Assembly: GCA_016706685.1 (NCBI GenBank)
Contig: JADJJE010000003.1
Location: forward strand, 62,001 to 126,000
DNA length: 64,000 nucleotides
Origin: Sandaracinaceae bacterium
GTDB lineage: Bacteria; Myxococcota_A; Polyangia; Polyangiales; Houyiibacteriaceae
Direction of reading: 5' to 3'
The notes beneath the pieces were generated by a model that was not told the DNA's origin, searched no databases, and saw only the letters and a list, made by a program, of their open reading frames with translations. Shown here piece by piece: positions 50,103-60,839 of this stretch. Each line of letters begins with the position of its first letter. Position 1 is the first letter of the stretch. The translations under genes and the position numbers were made by a program.

Positions 50103-51338
50103 CTACGCGCCTTCGGGCAGGAACTGAGTCTTGTGCAGGAAGCGCGCGATCTGCCGCAGGTACTCGCCGCGGTCCATGTGCAGGATGTGGCTGCCGGGGA
50201 ACCAGTGGATGCGGCAGCGGTCCCAGTGGTCCCACAGCAGGCGGCTGTGCTTGGGCGGCGCCAAGCGGTCACCCACGCCGCCCACGATCATGAGCTTCTC
50301 GCGCGGGATGGCGGGCGGGTAGGTGAGCGGGCTGCTGACGGCCACGAACTTGCGGGCGTCGGTGAGCGGGCGGCCCACCACCTTGAGCGCCGTGCGAATG
50401 GCGAGGCCGATGGGCTGCCACTCCAGCACCAGGTCGGCCAGGCTGACCACCGGCACATTGGGAATCGCGAACGAGAGGCGCGGCTCGGCCGTGGCCAAGA
50501 GCGCCGTGGTGAAGCCGCCGAGGCTGAGGCCGGTGACGCCCACCTTGGGAGCCCCGCGCTTCTCCATGAGCCAGTCGATGAGCACGCGCAGGTCCATGAC
50601 CGACTGCGCCGCGGCTTCGTTGATGCGCGAAGCGCCACCGGCGAAGTAGCCGTGGCCCGAGAAGGGGGAGTGCTCGGTCTGGCGCGGCCCGTGGAAGGGC
50701 AGCGTGAAGAGCATGACATCGCAGCCCATGCGGTAGAACCAGGGCAGCGCGAAGAACCACTCGTTGATGAGGTAGAAGTCCGCCGTGAAGCCGTGCACCG
50801 CGATGATGGTGGGGCGCGGCCCGTCGTGGTGGCGCCAGTAGCGCGCGTAGGCCACGCGGTTGGCCTCGTGCTTCAAGTAGCTGTTGTGCAGGCGCGGGTT
50901 CACCGGCATGAACGGGCTGTCGAACTGCACCACCTCGGTGGTGCCGTCGTCCGGCGAGAAGCGCGGGTACCAGTCGGCCTGCGACGTGCGCACCCGGATG
51001 TTCTTGGGGGGCGGCTTGAAGAAGCGCGTGGCGTCACCGCTCTCGGCGATGGGGCCGTAGAACTCGATGTCCTTGATGGTGCGGCGCAGCTCGAGCGGGT
51101 GATACCCGATTGGGATGGCCAGGCCGCTGATGAGGGACGCGCCAGCCGTGCGCAGGCCCACGTCGAACGCTGCCGAGGCACCCACCTGGAGCTTGTCGCG
51201 AAACTCGAGGTCGAACGGCTCGGGCCGCCGGGCAAAGTCCGGGTCGAGCGACTCCCACCAAGGGACCCCGTCCTTCAGTAGGGGTTTCTCTTGGGCGTAG
51301 GAGTCGTGGACGATGCGCGAGACGACCGAGGGGTCCAT
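50103..51338 (-). CDS. ABHD18-like alpha/beta hydrolase
   Basis: 411 residues. A C-terminal alpha/beta-hydrolase domain has oxyanion segment IIAVHGFTADFY, nucleophile elbow GVTGLSLGGFTTALL with Ser, a likely acid in GVGDRLAPPKHS and His in GSHILHMDRGEY. A long N-terminal extension (about 1-170) with helical and Arg/Lys-rich parts and the HGP-x-x-x substrate region resemble ABHD18/DUF2048 proteins, whose natural substrate is unknown. No signal peptide. The convergent barrel-like gene ends 10 bp away. Confidence 0.8.
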   Translation of the reverse strand: MDPSVVSRIVHDSYAQEKPLLKDGVPWWESLDPDFARRPEPFDLEFRDKLQVGASAAFDVGLRTAGASLISGLAIPIGYHPLELRRTIKDIEFYGPIAESGDATRFFKPPPKNIRVRTSQADWYPRFSPDDGTTEVVQFDSPFMPVNPRLHNSYLKHEANRVAYARYWRHHDGPRPTIIAVHGFTADFYLINEWFFALPWFYRMGCDVMLFTLPFHGPRQTEHSPFSGHGYFAGGASRINEAAAQSVMDLRVLIDWLMEKRGAPKVGVTGLSLGGFTTALLATAEPRLSFAIPNVPVVSLADLVLEWQPIGLAIRTALKVVGRPLTDARKFVAVSSPLTYPPAIPREKLMIVGGVGDRLAPPKHSRLLWDHWDRCRIHWFPGSHILHMDRGEYLRQIARFLHKTQFLPEGA

Positions 51339-51479
51339 CCCCTGAGCGTAGCGCAGCGGACACGGGCGTGTCTTCTACTCGACACGGAGTGACACGTTCA
51401 TCGGGGCCACCGTGTGGGCTTTCCTCGACGAGTTGCGGGGGTGCGGGGGCGGGCATGGCTCCTGCGATGGGGCACGGGC

Positions 51480-52430
51480 ATGAACCGCCTGCAGACTGCT
51501 CGCTCCGCCTGCCTCCTCCTCTTGGGTGCCTTCTTGGCCGCGGGGCTGCCCACGTCGCACGCGGCGGGCGCCACGGAGACCAGCGAGCCCAGCGTACCGG
51601 CGCCGGCGCCGCCCAGCGAGCCGCCCAGCTTTCGCGACGGCCGGATGGTGCGGGGTGACGCCCGCCAGCGCGTGCTGCACTTCACGTTCGATGACGGTCC
51701 GCGCCCGGAGACCACGGGGCCGCTGCTGGATCACCTGGACGCGGCGGGGGTGCACGCCACCTTCTTCGTGGTGGCCCGACAGCTGGGGGGCAGCGGAGCG
51801 CGGCGCGAGCGCAACGTGGCCATGGTGCGCGACACCCTGCGGCGTGGACACCAGGTGGGCTTCCATGGCCTCGACCACAGCGCGTTCAGCGGGCTGACCG
51901 GGCCGCAGCTGGACCACCAGTTCCGCGCTGGCGAGGCCGCCTTCGTGCGCGCGCTGGGGCAGAGACCGTACCTGGTGCGTCCGCCCTACGGGCGCCGCAA
52001 CGTGGACAGCGACCGCGTGGTGGTGGCGCGGCACTACACGCAGGTGATGTGGGGCATCACGGCGGCGGACACGTCACAGACCACCGCGCGGGGTGTGGTG
52101 GAGGCGTTCCGCAGCGCGCTGCGCAGGCGTGAGGACGGCCCACGGGCGCGCGGCGGTGTGGTGCTGTTGCACGACACGAAGCCCTGGGTGATCGAGGCGT
52201 TCCCGGCGCTCGTGGCCGAGGTGCGGGCACGGAACTGCGCGTTGCTGGCGCGCGGCCCGAGTGAAGAGCTGTGGGACATCGCGCCGGATCTGACGCCATT
52301 CTTCGAAGCCCGCCGAGCAGGCGACCACGCCAGCTTGATGACCCGCAACGGAGGGTATGCGCCAGCGGTGCAGGCGGCCCGGCAGACGGTGCTGCGCGCG
52401 GAGACGGTGCGCCACTGCGCGGAGAGGTGA
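51480..52430 (+). CDS. Polysaccharide deacetylase (NodB fold)
   Basis: 316 residues from the ATG at 51480; an in-frame upstream frame has no signal peptide. Signal peptide ACLLLLGAFLAAGLPTSHA. NodB motifs in order: HFTFDDGPRPETTGPLLDHLDAAGVHATFFV (motif 1, catalytic Asp and metal Asp), HQVGFHGLDHSAF (motif 2, metal His pair as H-x3-H), RPPYGRRN (motif 3), MWGITAADT (motif 4) and GGVVLLHDTKPW (motif 5). It should remove acetyl groups from N-acetylglucosamine in peptidoglycan, chitin or exopolysaccharide outside the inner membrane. Confidence 0.93.
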   Translation: MNRLQTARSACLLLLGAFLAAGLPTSHAAGATETSEPSVPAPAPPSEPPSFRDGRMVRGDARQRVLHFTFDDGPRPETTGPLLDHLDAAGVHATFFVVARQLGGSGARRERNVAMVRDTLRRGHQVGFHGLDHSAFSGLTGPQLDHQFRAGEAAFVRALGQRPYLVRPPYGRRNVDSDRVVVARHYTQVMWGITAADTSQTTARGVVEAFRSALRRREDGPRARGGVVLLHDTKPWVIEAFPALVAEVRARNCALLARGPSEELWDIAPDLTPFFEARRAGDHASLMTRNGGYAPAVQAARQTVLRAETVRHCAER

Positions 52431-52542
52431 GGGGAGACGCTCCACGGAACGTGCACGGACCGACGGAAAATGGTTCACTGTGCGGGATGGTCAGCGCGAT
52501 GGGACTGCCTCGGTCGCTGCGCGCGCGTCGCCGCTGCTTACC

Positions 52543-53759
<1,217 letters not shown>

Positions 53760-53763
<4 letters not shown>

Positions 53764-55958
53764 GGGGGCTGGCTAAGCGTGGGATGGGGGCGCTGGCGCG
53801 GGGCGGTGCTTGCGGTGTGTGGGTGCTGACGGTGGCGCTCGGTTGTGGGGGTTGTTGGGAGACGCCTTCGCAGGAGTGGTATGCGGCCATTGAGATGGGA
53901 CCGGAGGCCGGCGGCTGCGACGCGGGCTGCTGCGGGGCCGGCTGTTGTGATGGGTCGGCGTGCGGTTCTGAGGACGTCGGGACACCGCCGCCGGGCCCTC
54001 GCGAGTGGCTGTGTGAGGACGGGCTCGACAACGACGCGGACCAGCTCCTCGACTGCGCGGACGCCGACTGCGCGGCCGACCCCGCGTGCTGTGATGTCGA
54101 TGATGGCGCGCCCTTGCTCCATGAGGACTGGAGCGCCCCCGGAGACTGGACGTTCCAGTGGGACCACCTGCCCATCAGCGCCCCTGCCAGCTCGCCCATG
54201 CGCCAGATGGAGGGCGACACGATGATGCTGAGCGGCTGGTCCGACACCGAGCCCCACGCGCTCGCGTACCACAGCTGCATGCCGCTCGCCCTCGGCGCAG
54301 AGCTCAACTTCGACTTCATCGCGACCGCGCGCACGGAGATGTGTGAGGCCCGGTACGTGCCTTGCAACCACCAGGCCTCCGTGGTGCTCTCTCCCGTCCG
54401 CGATACGACACCGGGCCAGCCCCTCGTCGAGGCCCTGGCCATTCGCGTGCATGGGGACGTGCGTCCCATCCCCAACCGCCCGGCCTTCTACAACCACGCC
54501 ATGGTGCGCGTCACCCAGGGCGGTGTGGAGCAGGACGCCTTGCCGATCGATCCCGACGTGCACTACGGGATCAGGCTGCTCGTGACGCCCTCCACGGAGG
54601 ACTCGAGGCCCTCCCTCAGCGCGCTTCTCGAGCTCCGCCTCGCGAGTGCCAGCATCGACACCGAGCCTTTGGCCACGCTGAGCATCCCGTTCGTCAGCTG
54701 GCAAGACGACCTCGTGAAGGGCACCAGCGGCTGCATGGAATTGGGCGGCCTGTATCCCGCCGTGGAGATGGTGGGCAGCGGCGCACGCATCGGCACCCTG
54801 CAGGCCAATGCACTTCAGTGTGCCAATCCGAGCCAGTTCCAGACCGCACCCATGGGCACCGCGACACTCACGTCCGACTCGCTGGGGGTGCCCGACCGCT
54901 ATGGCGGCGCGCACGTGGGCTCGCCCTCGCTGGGCAGCTCGTACAACAACGCGACGGACACGGCGCGGCGCTGGGACCTCTTCCTCGACGCCACCAACGA
55001 TCCTCCCGACCTCGCGGACGATGTGGGAGCGCGTGTGGGATACGCCATCGCGCATGCACGCACGGCCACGTTCGGCGCGCTGCCCGCCGACTGGACCACC
55101 AGCAGCACGCCCCGCCTGGGGGGCGACCCGCCATCGTGTCTGGTGAGCGGCGACACGTGCAGCGAGCCGAGCGTGCGCGAGCCCTTCCTGTTGCTGCGTC
55201 GGGGCGCAGACGACGTGCTTTCGGGCAACTTCACGCTGGCGTTCGCCGCCCAGCTTCCCGGCGGTGGACACGAGCTGCGCGTGGACTCGAACGTGAGCCC
55301 CTCCCCCAACACACCGCTCACCGGCTCGGGTGAGCCGCTTCTCGCGTCGGTCGCCGAGTGCGATGACCTGCGCGACCCGGCCCTGGTGCCCGTCCGCGGA
55401 GGCAGCGGGGGCTACTGGCTCTTCTTCACGTGCGTGCCGGCCGACGGCGTGGGCGAGATCCGCGCGGTCCGCCTCGACGACGACCTCCAAGTGGTGGGAG
55501 ACCCGGCGTCCGCATCACGGCGGGTGGTGCTGCCCTCGGCCCTCGGGGCGCTCGCAGCCGGCGGGGTCTTCGGCGCAGAGCCCATGGTGCGCAGCAGCGC
55601 CGCGGGGCTCACGCTCCAGCTCTGGCTCGTGGCGCGTGATGCCGAGGGGGACACGTCGGTGGTGCTGTTCACGGGACAGCTCCCCGCCATCATGACTGGC
55701 GACGCCGGCTTGCCGGAGGCCCCGCCGCTCGAGACGCTGCCCGCTCTCGAGCCCTACCTCGCGAACCCGGTGCTGCGCAGCAACGACGCAGTGCTCGGTG
55801 GCTGCCCGGGGTTCTGCCGCATCACCGGGCTGGCCGTCACCGACACGGCCGGCGACCCCGAGGAGCTGCGCTTCGTGGTGGCGCGGCGTGTGGTGCTGGG
55901 CGCGAACAACGCGCTGAGCGAGCTGGTGCCGCTGACGCAGAGCTGGAGGACGCCATGA
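53760..55958 (+). CDS. Large Cys-rich lipoprotein with MopE-type motif
   Basis: 732 residues, ATG overlapping the previous stop as ATGA. The signal peptide ends in a lipobox-like region (VALGCGGC). A Cys cluster follows (GCDAGCCGAGCCDGSACGSE) and at about 82-105 the LCEDGLDNDADQLLDCADADC motif, common in myxobacterial surface proteins and related to MopE/Put_metal-binding. The remaining ~600 residues are beta-rich with further scattered Cys and two regions resembling lectin-like sandwiches and beta-propeller blades (RDPALVPVRGGSGGYWLFFTCVP, FGAEPMVRSSAAGLTLQLWLVA). Function unknown; probably displayed at the surface together with the next gene's product. Confidence 0.72.
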
Positions 55959-57874
55959 GCCGTCCGCATCGCGAAGCCGGGTGGTCGCCTCGCCGGAGAC
56001 TCCGCCTGGTCGTCCCCCTGCTGGCGGCTTTGCTGGTGGCTCCGAGCACCGCATGCGGCGCCGGCGACTCTGCCCCCATCAGAGATGCCGGACAGAGCGA
56101 CCTGAGTCTCCCGGACATGGGCGTGGTGGCGGACCTGGGCCCCCTAGAAGACCAGGGCCCGCGGGACCTGGGCCCCTACCCTACCGACGCCGACGTGCTG
56201 CCCGCCGACCCGGTGCGCTTCGCGCCCTTCCTGGCCACCGCCCACGCCGCCTTTGGCCCGCTGCAGGACGACGCGCCCGCCCCGTGGACCACCTGCTATG
56301 CCGGCCCCGCCAGCTGCGCCGCCGCCCCGTGCGCGCTGCTGTCCACCTGCTGTGTGGCCACGGGTGACTGTGCCGAGCTGCAGCTGGACGACCAGCTCCC
56401 CGGCGCCCTGCTCTTCACGAGCTGCGCCTCGGGTGCCAGCGCGCTCACGTGCCTGGCCGGGCAACCCCTCACGCCCCTCGGCAGCTCCACGCCCACCGTG
56501 GAGGCTGGCGGCATGCGCCCCGGCGGCGACGCCACACAGGAAGGCGGCGTGCTGGTGGGCCAGCCCGTGGACCTGCGCGTGGATCGCGTGGAGCTGAGCG
56601 TGGTCTTCGTCCCGCCCGTCGCCTGCTCTGGCAACGGCTGCCTCGAGAGCGCGGGCGTGTCCCTGGCGCGCGCCGAGGAGCTCTCGCTGGGCGTGGTGAA
56701 CCCGCTGGTGGGCCTGCTGTACAGCCCCTCGCGCGGAGACGTGTCGCTCGTGGTGGGCGGCCTGGTGCGCGCGTCGTGGCTGCTCCCCGACCCCAACGTG
56801 ACCTTCACGCTCGAGCTGCACCCGAGCGGCATGGTGCGCGTGCACCGCGATGAAGAGCTGCTCAGCAGCGCGTTCACGTACTCGCCGCGCGCGGGGGCGC
56901 AGGTGGTGCTGCACGGCCGCAACAGCGAGCTGCAGGGGGCGCGTGTGCGCTCGCTGCACGCGCTGCAGTACCGCAGCGAGGCGCCTTCGGTGTTCGGTGC
57001 CCGCACGGCCATCACGCTGAGCGCGCCCGTGGACGTGGACCCGTGGCAGCCGCATGACCCGACGGTGGTGGAGCACGAAGGCCGCACCTACGTGGTGGTG
57101 GAGAACGACCGGGCCCTCTATCGCGGTGAGCTGGTGGGCACCACCGTCACGTTCGACAGCGCGCACCGCGTGGTGGTGGACACCGGCCGCGAGGACGCCC
57201 TGCTCACGCCATCGCTCTTGGTGCGCCCCGGCGGCGAGACGTTCCTGGTGTACACAGCGGAGCTCGAGGACGGAACGCGCGTGATTCGTGCCCGGCGCGG
57301 GGTCGACGGCCCGCTGGGGGCGCTGCCCGATCAGCTGGCCGTGGCGAGCGTGCTCGGCGGTGGGTCGCTGGACGACCCGAGCGTGATCGAGCACGGCGGA
57401 CGCGTCCTGATGATGGTGCGTCACCGCGCGGTCAGCGGCGAGACCGAGCTCGAGCTGTGGCGGTCGCCTGCCGACACGGTGTCCAACCTGCGCGACCTCA
57501 CCCCGGCGCCGGCCTCCAACCTGGGCACGCTCACCCAGGTGAGCGCCGCGCGCAGCGCCCAGGTGCTGCTGCGCGCGCCCCACCTCAGCGTGCGCGGCGG
57601 CACCTATCGCGTGCACGTGGAGCGGCGCACCGGCACCCGCAGCGTCATCGAGGTGCTGGTGGGCGACGAGCTGCGCGCCTTCCGCGCGCTGGGCGAGGCG
57701 CTGGGCCCGCGCTCGGGGACGTTGGACGCCCTCGGCGTGGGGTCACCCAGCACGCTGCAGACCCCGAGTGGGGTGGAGGCGCTCTACTACGTGGGACGCG
57801 ACGGGCTCAGCGAGCGGCTGTTCGTCACGGAGCGCGATGGGGTGCTGGACCCTGCGTCGCTGCGCGACCTCTGA
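55955..57874 (+). CDS. Surface lipoprotein with five-bladed-propeller-like C-terminus
   Basis: 639 residues, ATG overlapping the upstream stop as ATGA. Signal peptide with lipobox-like APSTACG. An Asp-rich spacer (about 40-75) precedes a Cys-rich domain with CYAGPASCAAAPCALLSTCC. The C-terminal half (about 355-630) repeats a blade-like phrase: DPTVVEHEGRTYVVVENDRALYRG, TPSLLVRPGGETFLVYTAELEDG, DPSVIEHGGRVLMMVRHR, typical of five-bladed propellers such as GH43/GH32-type folds. Catalytic acidic triads were not identified, so it could be binding-only. Its middle resembles the 53760-55958 product, suggesting they arose from a common ancestor. Confidence 0.72.
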   Translation: MSRPHREAGWSPRRRLRLVVPLLAALLVAPSTACGAGDSAPIRDAGQSDLSLPDMGVVADLGPLEDQGPRDLGPYPTDADVLPADPVRFAPFLATAHAAFGPLQDDAPAPWTTCYAGPASCAAAPCALLSTCCVATGDCAELQLDDQLPGALLFTSCASGASALTCLAGQPLTPLGSSTPTVEAGGMRPGGDATQEGGVLVGQPVDLRVDRVELSVVFVPPVACSGNGCLESAGVSLARAEELSLGVVNPLVGLLYSPSRGDVSLVVGGLVRASWLLPDPNVTFTLELHPSGMVRVHRDEELLSSAFTYSPRAGAQVVLHGRNSELQGARVRSLHALQYRSEAPSVFGARTAITLSAPVDVDPWQPHDPTVVEHEGRTYVVVENDRALYRGELVGTTVTFDSAHRVVVDTGREDALLTPSLLVRPGGETFLVYTAELEDGTRVIRARRGVDGPLGALPDQLAVASVLGGGSLDDPSVIEHGGRVLMMVRHRAVSGETELELWRSPADTVSNLRDLTPAPASNLGTLTQVSAARSAQVLLRAPHLSVRGGTYRVHVERRTGTRSVIEVLVGDELRAFRALGEALGPRSGTLDALGVGSPSTLQTPSGVEALYYVGRDGLSERLFVTERDGVLDPASLRDL

Positions 57875-58332
57875 CCCGCCACGGGGCGCATGGGTTAAAA
57901 ACCTGTGCCCGACCAACGGTGAGGAGGGGGGGCACCGAGGGTCGGGCACGATCACTGCGAAGCGAGGCGCTCTATCTTGGGGGTTTCCGGGGGGTCAGAG
58001 TCGCCACCTGAAAAAAATATGCGTCCACCAGGGCTGGGGGGGCTTGGGGGGATGCCAGGTGTTTCGCGTTTCCATGGTTCACCTCCGCGTGACGTGAGCG
58101 AAACAATGCAGAAACCGATCCAACCCACTTGTCACACCTGCCGGGTGACCCCAAACGGGCGCGGTCCCGCAGCTCGCGAGGCATTCGCCACGAAATCACG
58201 CCTGAATCGGGCAGGGAGGGGCGGAGGGGCCGCGAAAGGGCTGGCCACCCAAGGGCGGAGGGGACACCAGACGGGAGTTCAAAAGTGCATAGATGCAGTG
58301 CGTCATTTCACAATTGAAATGACTGATAGCGT
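57875..58332. other. 458-bp intergenic region with G-rich blocks
   Basis: No credible gene. The plus strand has clustered G-runs (57980-57984, 57990-57995, 58031-58051). The last block, GGG-CT-GGGGGGG-CTT-GGGGGG, could form a G-quadruplex. A short homo-A run (58012-58018) and an AT-richer segment (58280-58325) follow. TGCAT/ATGCA form a small inverted repeat at 58286-58297. It lies between two convergent genes. Confidence 0.55.
58302..58323 (-). terminator. Hairpin terminator after the DUF4139 gene
   Basis: GTCATTTCA and TGAAATGAC pair as a 9-bp stem around CAAT, 9 bp beyond the stop of the DUF4139 gene. On that gene's strand a short CTTTT tract occurs about 20 bases further. AT-rich and well placed for termination. 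Confidence 0.5.
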
Positions 58333-60384
58333 CTACGGCGCCTTCCCGGGTGGCGCCTGGGGCGTCATCCCAGGCAGCTCCAAGAGCTCGCGCCGCGCCT
58401 GCTCGCGCTCGCCGTGGGCCCGCATGTTGAGCTCGGCCACGGCGCGCTCCAGCTCCCCCGCCTCGGCCTCCAGCCGCCGCACCTCGCGCACCACCGCGAG
58501 GCGCTCTTGGCCCTCCTCGCCAGTGTCACGGAGCACCGCCAGCTGCTTGGTCTGGGCCTCCTGGCGCTTCCGCAGGTCCCCCGCGTGCTGGAGCTTCGCA
58601 GCCGCGTCACGCGCCAGGTCCTCCGCGGTGCGGAAGCGTACCAGGATGCGGTCCAGCTCGGCCGGCACGAAGGCGCCGTCCACCCGCTCGCGCAGCCAGC
58701 GCACCACCTCGTGCGTCCCTACGCCGCTCACGGCCACGTGCCCGAACTCCTGGCGGCGGAGGGTCAGCTTGGCCTCGCGGACACCGCCCGCCAGCACCGG
58801 GAGGGCGACGCGGTAGCCTGTGGCCAGCTCCTCCACCTTGGCGTCCGCGGGCACCTCCAGCTTGTCGCTGGGCTGCCGCGGCAGCTCCACGAACAGCGTC
58901 TCGTCGCGCGCGTGGTCGTTCTCGATGCGCACGTGGTGCACGAACGCGCGCTCGCGCGCCTCCACCACCGCCAGGCCGTGGGCGTGGATGCCCAGGAAGC
59001 GCAGCTGCTGCTCCTGGTGCCCGGTGCAGCGCAGCGACAGGTCCTTGGCGAAGCTCACGCGCACATCCCCGCCTCGTGCACGGAAGGGCACCATGGCCTC
59101 ACCGGCGTAGCCGTTCTCGTCGTAGATCACGGCGGCCCCCTCCTCCAGCACCACGCCGGTGTCGTTCTGGAAGTGCAGCACGATGTCCGGCGCAGGCGCG
59201 TCACCCCAGCGCCAGATGCGCTGCCGGGACGCGTCCACCTTGGCCGTGGCGATGGGCACCATGGCCGAGCCGCCGCGCGTGAGGCTGACCGGCGCGTCGA
59301 GGCGATACTCGAAGAACTCACCGCGCTGCTCGCCCGTGGCAGCCGACAGCGGAGCGCCGGCGCCAAAGCCCCCAATGCCGCTGCGCAGCGCGAGGTCCAC
59401 GTCCTCGAGCGCGTCTTGAACCATCATCTCCATCGGCTGCGCGCCGGGCGGCCCGAAGGCCCCCCCCATCATGGGCGCAGGCGCAGCGGCCGGACGCGGC
59501 GGGGGCGCCCCCTTGGCCTTGGCGAACGAGCGCGGCGCCGCTCCGGCGCGCACCTCCTCCTGCACCACCGTGCGCGTGACGTGACGCGGCACGTACAGGT
59601 CGATCACGAACGACACCGGCTGCCCGGTGGTGAGCACCAGCTGCACGTCGGTGAGGTCGCGGTCCACCGGGTTGTGCACGATGGCCCAGGCCATGACCGT
59701 GACGGTCTCGCGGTCGCCATCACGCCCCGCCACCAAGCGGTAGCTCACGCGCCAGATGGGCGCCGGCACGGTGTAGGCCACGTGCAGCGCCTTGGCCGCG
59801 CCGCTCACGTCCACGCGCACCGAGCGATGCGCGCGCGAGGTGGCCGCGCGGCTCTTGTCCATGAGCACCTGCAGCTCGCCGCGCGCCGCCTCGTCCAGCA
59901 GCTGCACGCCCGCCACGTCGCGCAGCGGCACCACGCGCAGCATGGCGTCGGCGGTGCGCAGGGTGATGGTCTCGCCGTGGGGCGTCTTTTCGCCATAGGG
60001 CGTGGGGCTGGCCGCCTGCAGGCCCAGCACCTCGCCCTCGCCGAGGGACGCGCCCTCGAGGGGACCGATGGCGCTCGCGTGCAGGCGCACACGCCGCCCG
60101 CGCAGGAACGTGAGCAGGCCGCGCAGCGAGTCGTCGGGCGCAAACTCGAGGCCCCGCTCGCGCAGCGCCGCCACCGGGTCCTCCGGGGAGTCGAAGTCCA
60201 CGGCGCCCACGCTGGCATCGCCCGAGGGCACCCACAGCGCGAACGACTTGAGCACGTCGTTCATGGCGTCCTTGTCGAACGACAGCTCGAAGGGGCCCTG
60301 CACCGGGCCCGCGTGCTCCAGGAACGCGACGCCGTGCTTGAAGAGGACCAGCCGCCGGACGGGCGGAGCAGCGTGGGTGACCAT
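58333..60384 (-). CDS. DUF4139 domain protein
   Basis: 683 residues from the ATG at 60384; the longer frame enters the Rieske gene antisense. The central part (about 200-520) has the DUF4139 pattern: YTVPAPIWRVSYRLVAGRDGD, VMAWAIVHNPVDRDLTDVQLVLTTGQPVSFVIDLY, EFFEYRLDAPVSLTRGGSAMVPI and the later HFQNDTGVVLEEGAAVIYDENGYAGEAM. A Pro/Ala linker near 340 has a basic RSFAKAKGAPPPRP stretch. The C-terminus (about 585-670) is a coiled coil (RTAEDLARDAAAKLQHAGDLRKRQEAQ, EVRRLEAEAGELERAVAEL). No signal peptide is visible. The family is uncharacterised and often multidomain. Confidence 0.85.
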   Translation of the reverse strand: MVTHAAPPVRRLVLFKHGVAFLEHAGPVQGPFELSFDKDAMNDVLKSFALWVPSGDASVGAVDFDSPEDPVAALRERGLEFAPDDSLRGLLTFLRGRRVRLHASAIGPLEGASLGEGEVLGLQAASPTPYGEKTPHGETITLRTADAMLRVVPLRDVAGVQLLDEAARGELQVLMDKSRAATSRAHRSVRVDVSGAAKALHVAYTVPAPIWRVSYRLVAGRDGDRETVTVMAWAIVHNPVDRDLTDVQLVLTTGQPVSFVIDLYVPRHVTRTVVQEEVRAGAAPRSFAKAKGAPPPRPAAAPAPMMGGAFGPPGAQPMEMMVQDALEDVDLALRSGIGGFGAGAPLSAATGEQRGEFFEYRLDAPVSLTRGGSAMVPIATAKVDASRQRIWRWGDAPAPDIVLHFQNDTGVVLEEGAAVIYDENGYAGEAMVPFRARGGDVRVSFAKDLSLRCTGHQEQQLRFLGIHAHGLAVVEARERAFVHHVRIENDHARDETLFVELPRQPSDKLEVPADAKVEELATGYRVALPVLAGGVREAKLTLRRQEFGHVAVSGVGTHEVVRWLRERVDGAFVPAELDRILVRFRTAEDLARDAAAKLQHAGDLRKRQEAQTKQLAVLRDTGEEGQERLAVVREVRRLEAEAGELERAVAELNMRAHGEREQARRELLELPGMTPQAPPGKAP

Positions 60385-60413
60385 CGCGCGAGAGTACACC
60401 CAGCGCCGCGTGT

Positions 60414-60773
60414 TTAGTCCGCGTGCTGTGGCGCCGCATCGGGCACGCTGACCCACACGTCGGCCCCGTCCACCCGCAGCGCGAGCGCGTCCAGTGTGTC
60501 GCCCACACACGGGCCGCGGTCACACAGGCCCGAGGGCAGCACGAACAGCGCGCCGTGCGTGCGGCAGAACACGCGGTCGATGGCCGCGTCGTAGAAGCCG
60601 CCCATGCCCATGTCGAGGTCCACGCCCCAGTGCGGGCAGGCGTTGCGAAACGCGACCAAGCCGGTGTGGTGGTGCAGCAGGAAGCCACCACCCGTCCGCA
60701 CGTCGCTCGGCCACGTGAACGCGCGCGCGTGGCCAATGGGCAGCGAGGCGGCGTTGAGAAGGCACAGCTCCAT
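60414..60773 (-). CDS. Small Rieske [2Fe-2S] protein
   Basis: 119 residues from the ATG at 60773. The Rieske cluster motif is complete: CPHWGVDLDMG supplies Cys and His, and FCRTHGALF supplies the second Cys and His (C-x-H ... C-x-x-H). There is no membrane anchor and no oxygenase domain, so it is a stand-alone ferredoxin-like or nitrite-reductase-small-subunit-like protein that passes electrons to an unknown partner. It is 30 bp upstream of the DUF4139 gene on the same strand, and its upstream intergenic region separates it from a divergent hydrolase. Confidence 0.88.
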   Translation of the reverse strand: MELCLLNAASLPIGHARAFTWPSDVRTGGGFLLHHHTGLVAFRNACPHWGVDLDMGMGGFYDAAIDRVFCRTHGALFVLPSGLCDRGPCVGDTLDALALRVDGADVWVSVPDAAPQHAD

Positions 60774-60839
60774 GGGGCGCGAGTATGCCTTCCGGGGCGT
60801 CCGGGAGCACACGCGCGAGATTCTGCTAACAGCTTGGCA

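Noticed and set aside
57977..58816. 279-codon plus-strand frame
   Set aside because: It begins in the G-rich gap and runs antisense into the DUF4139 gene; no recognisable domain or start signal.
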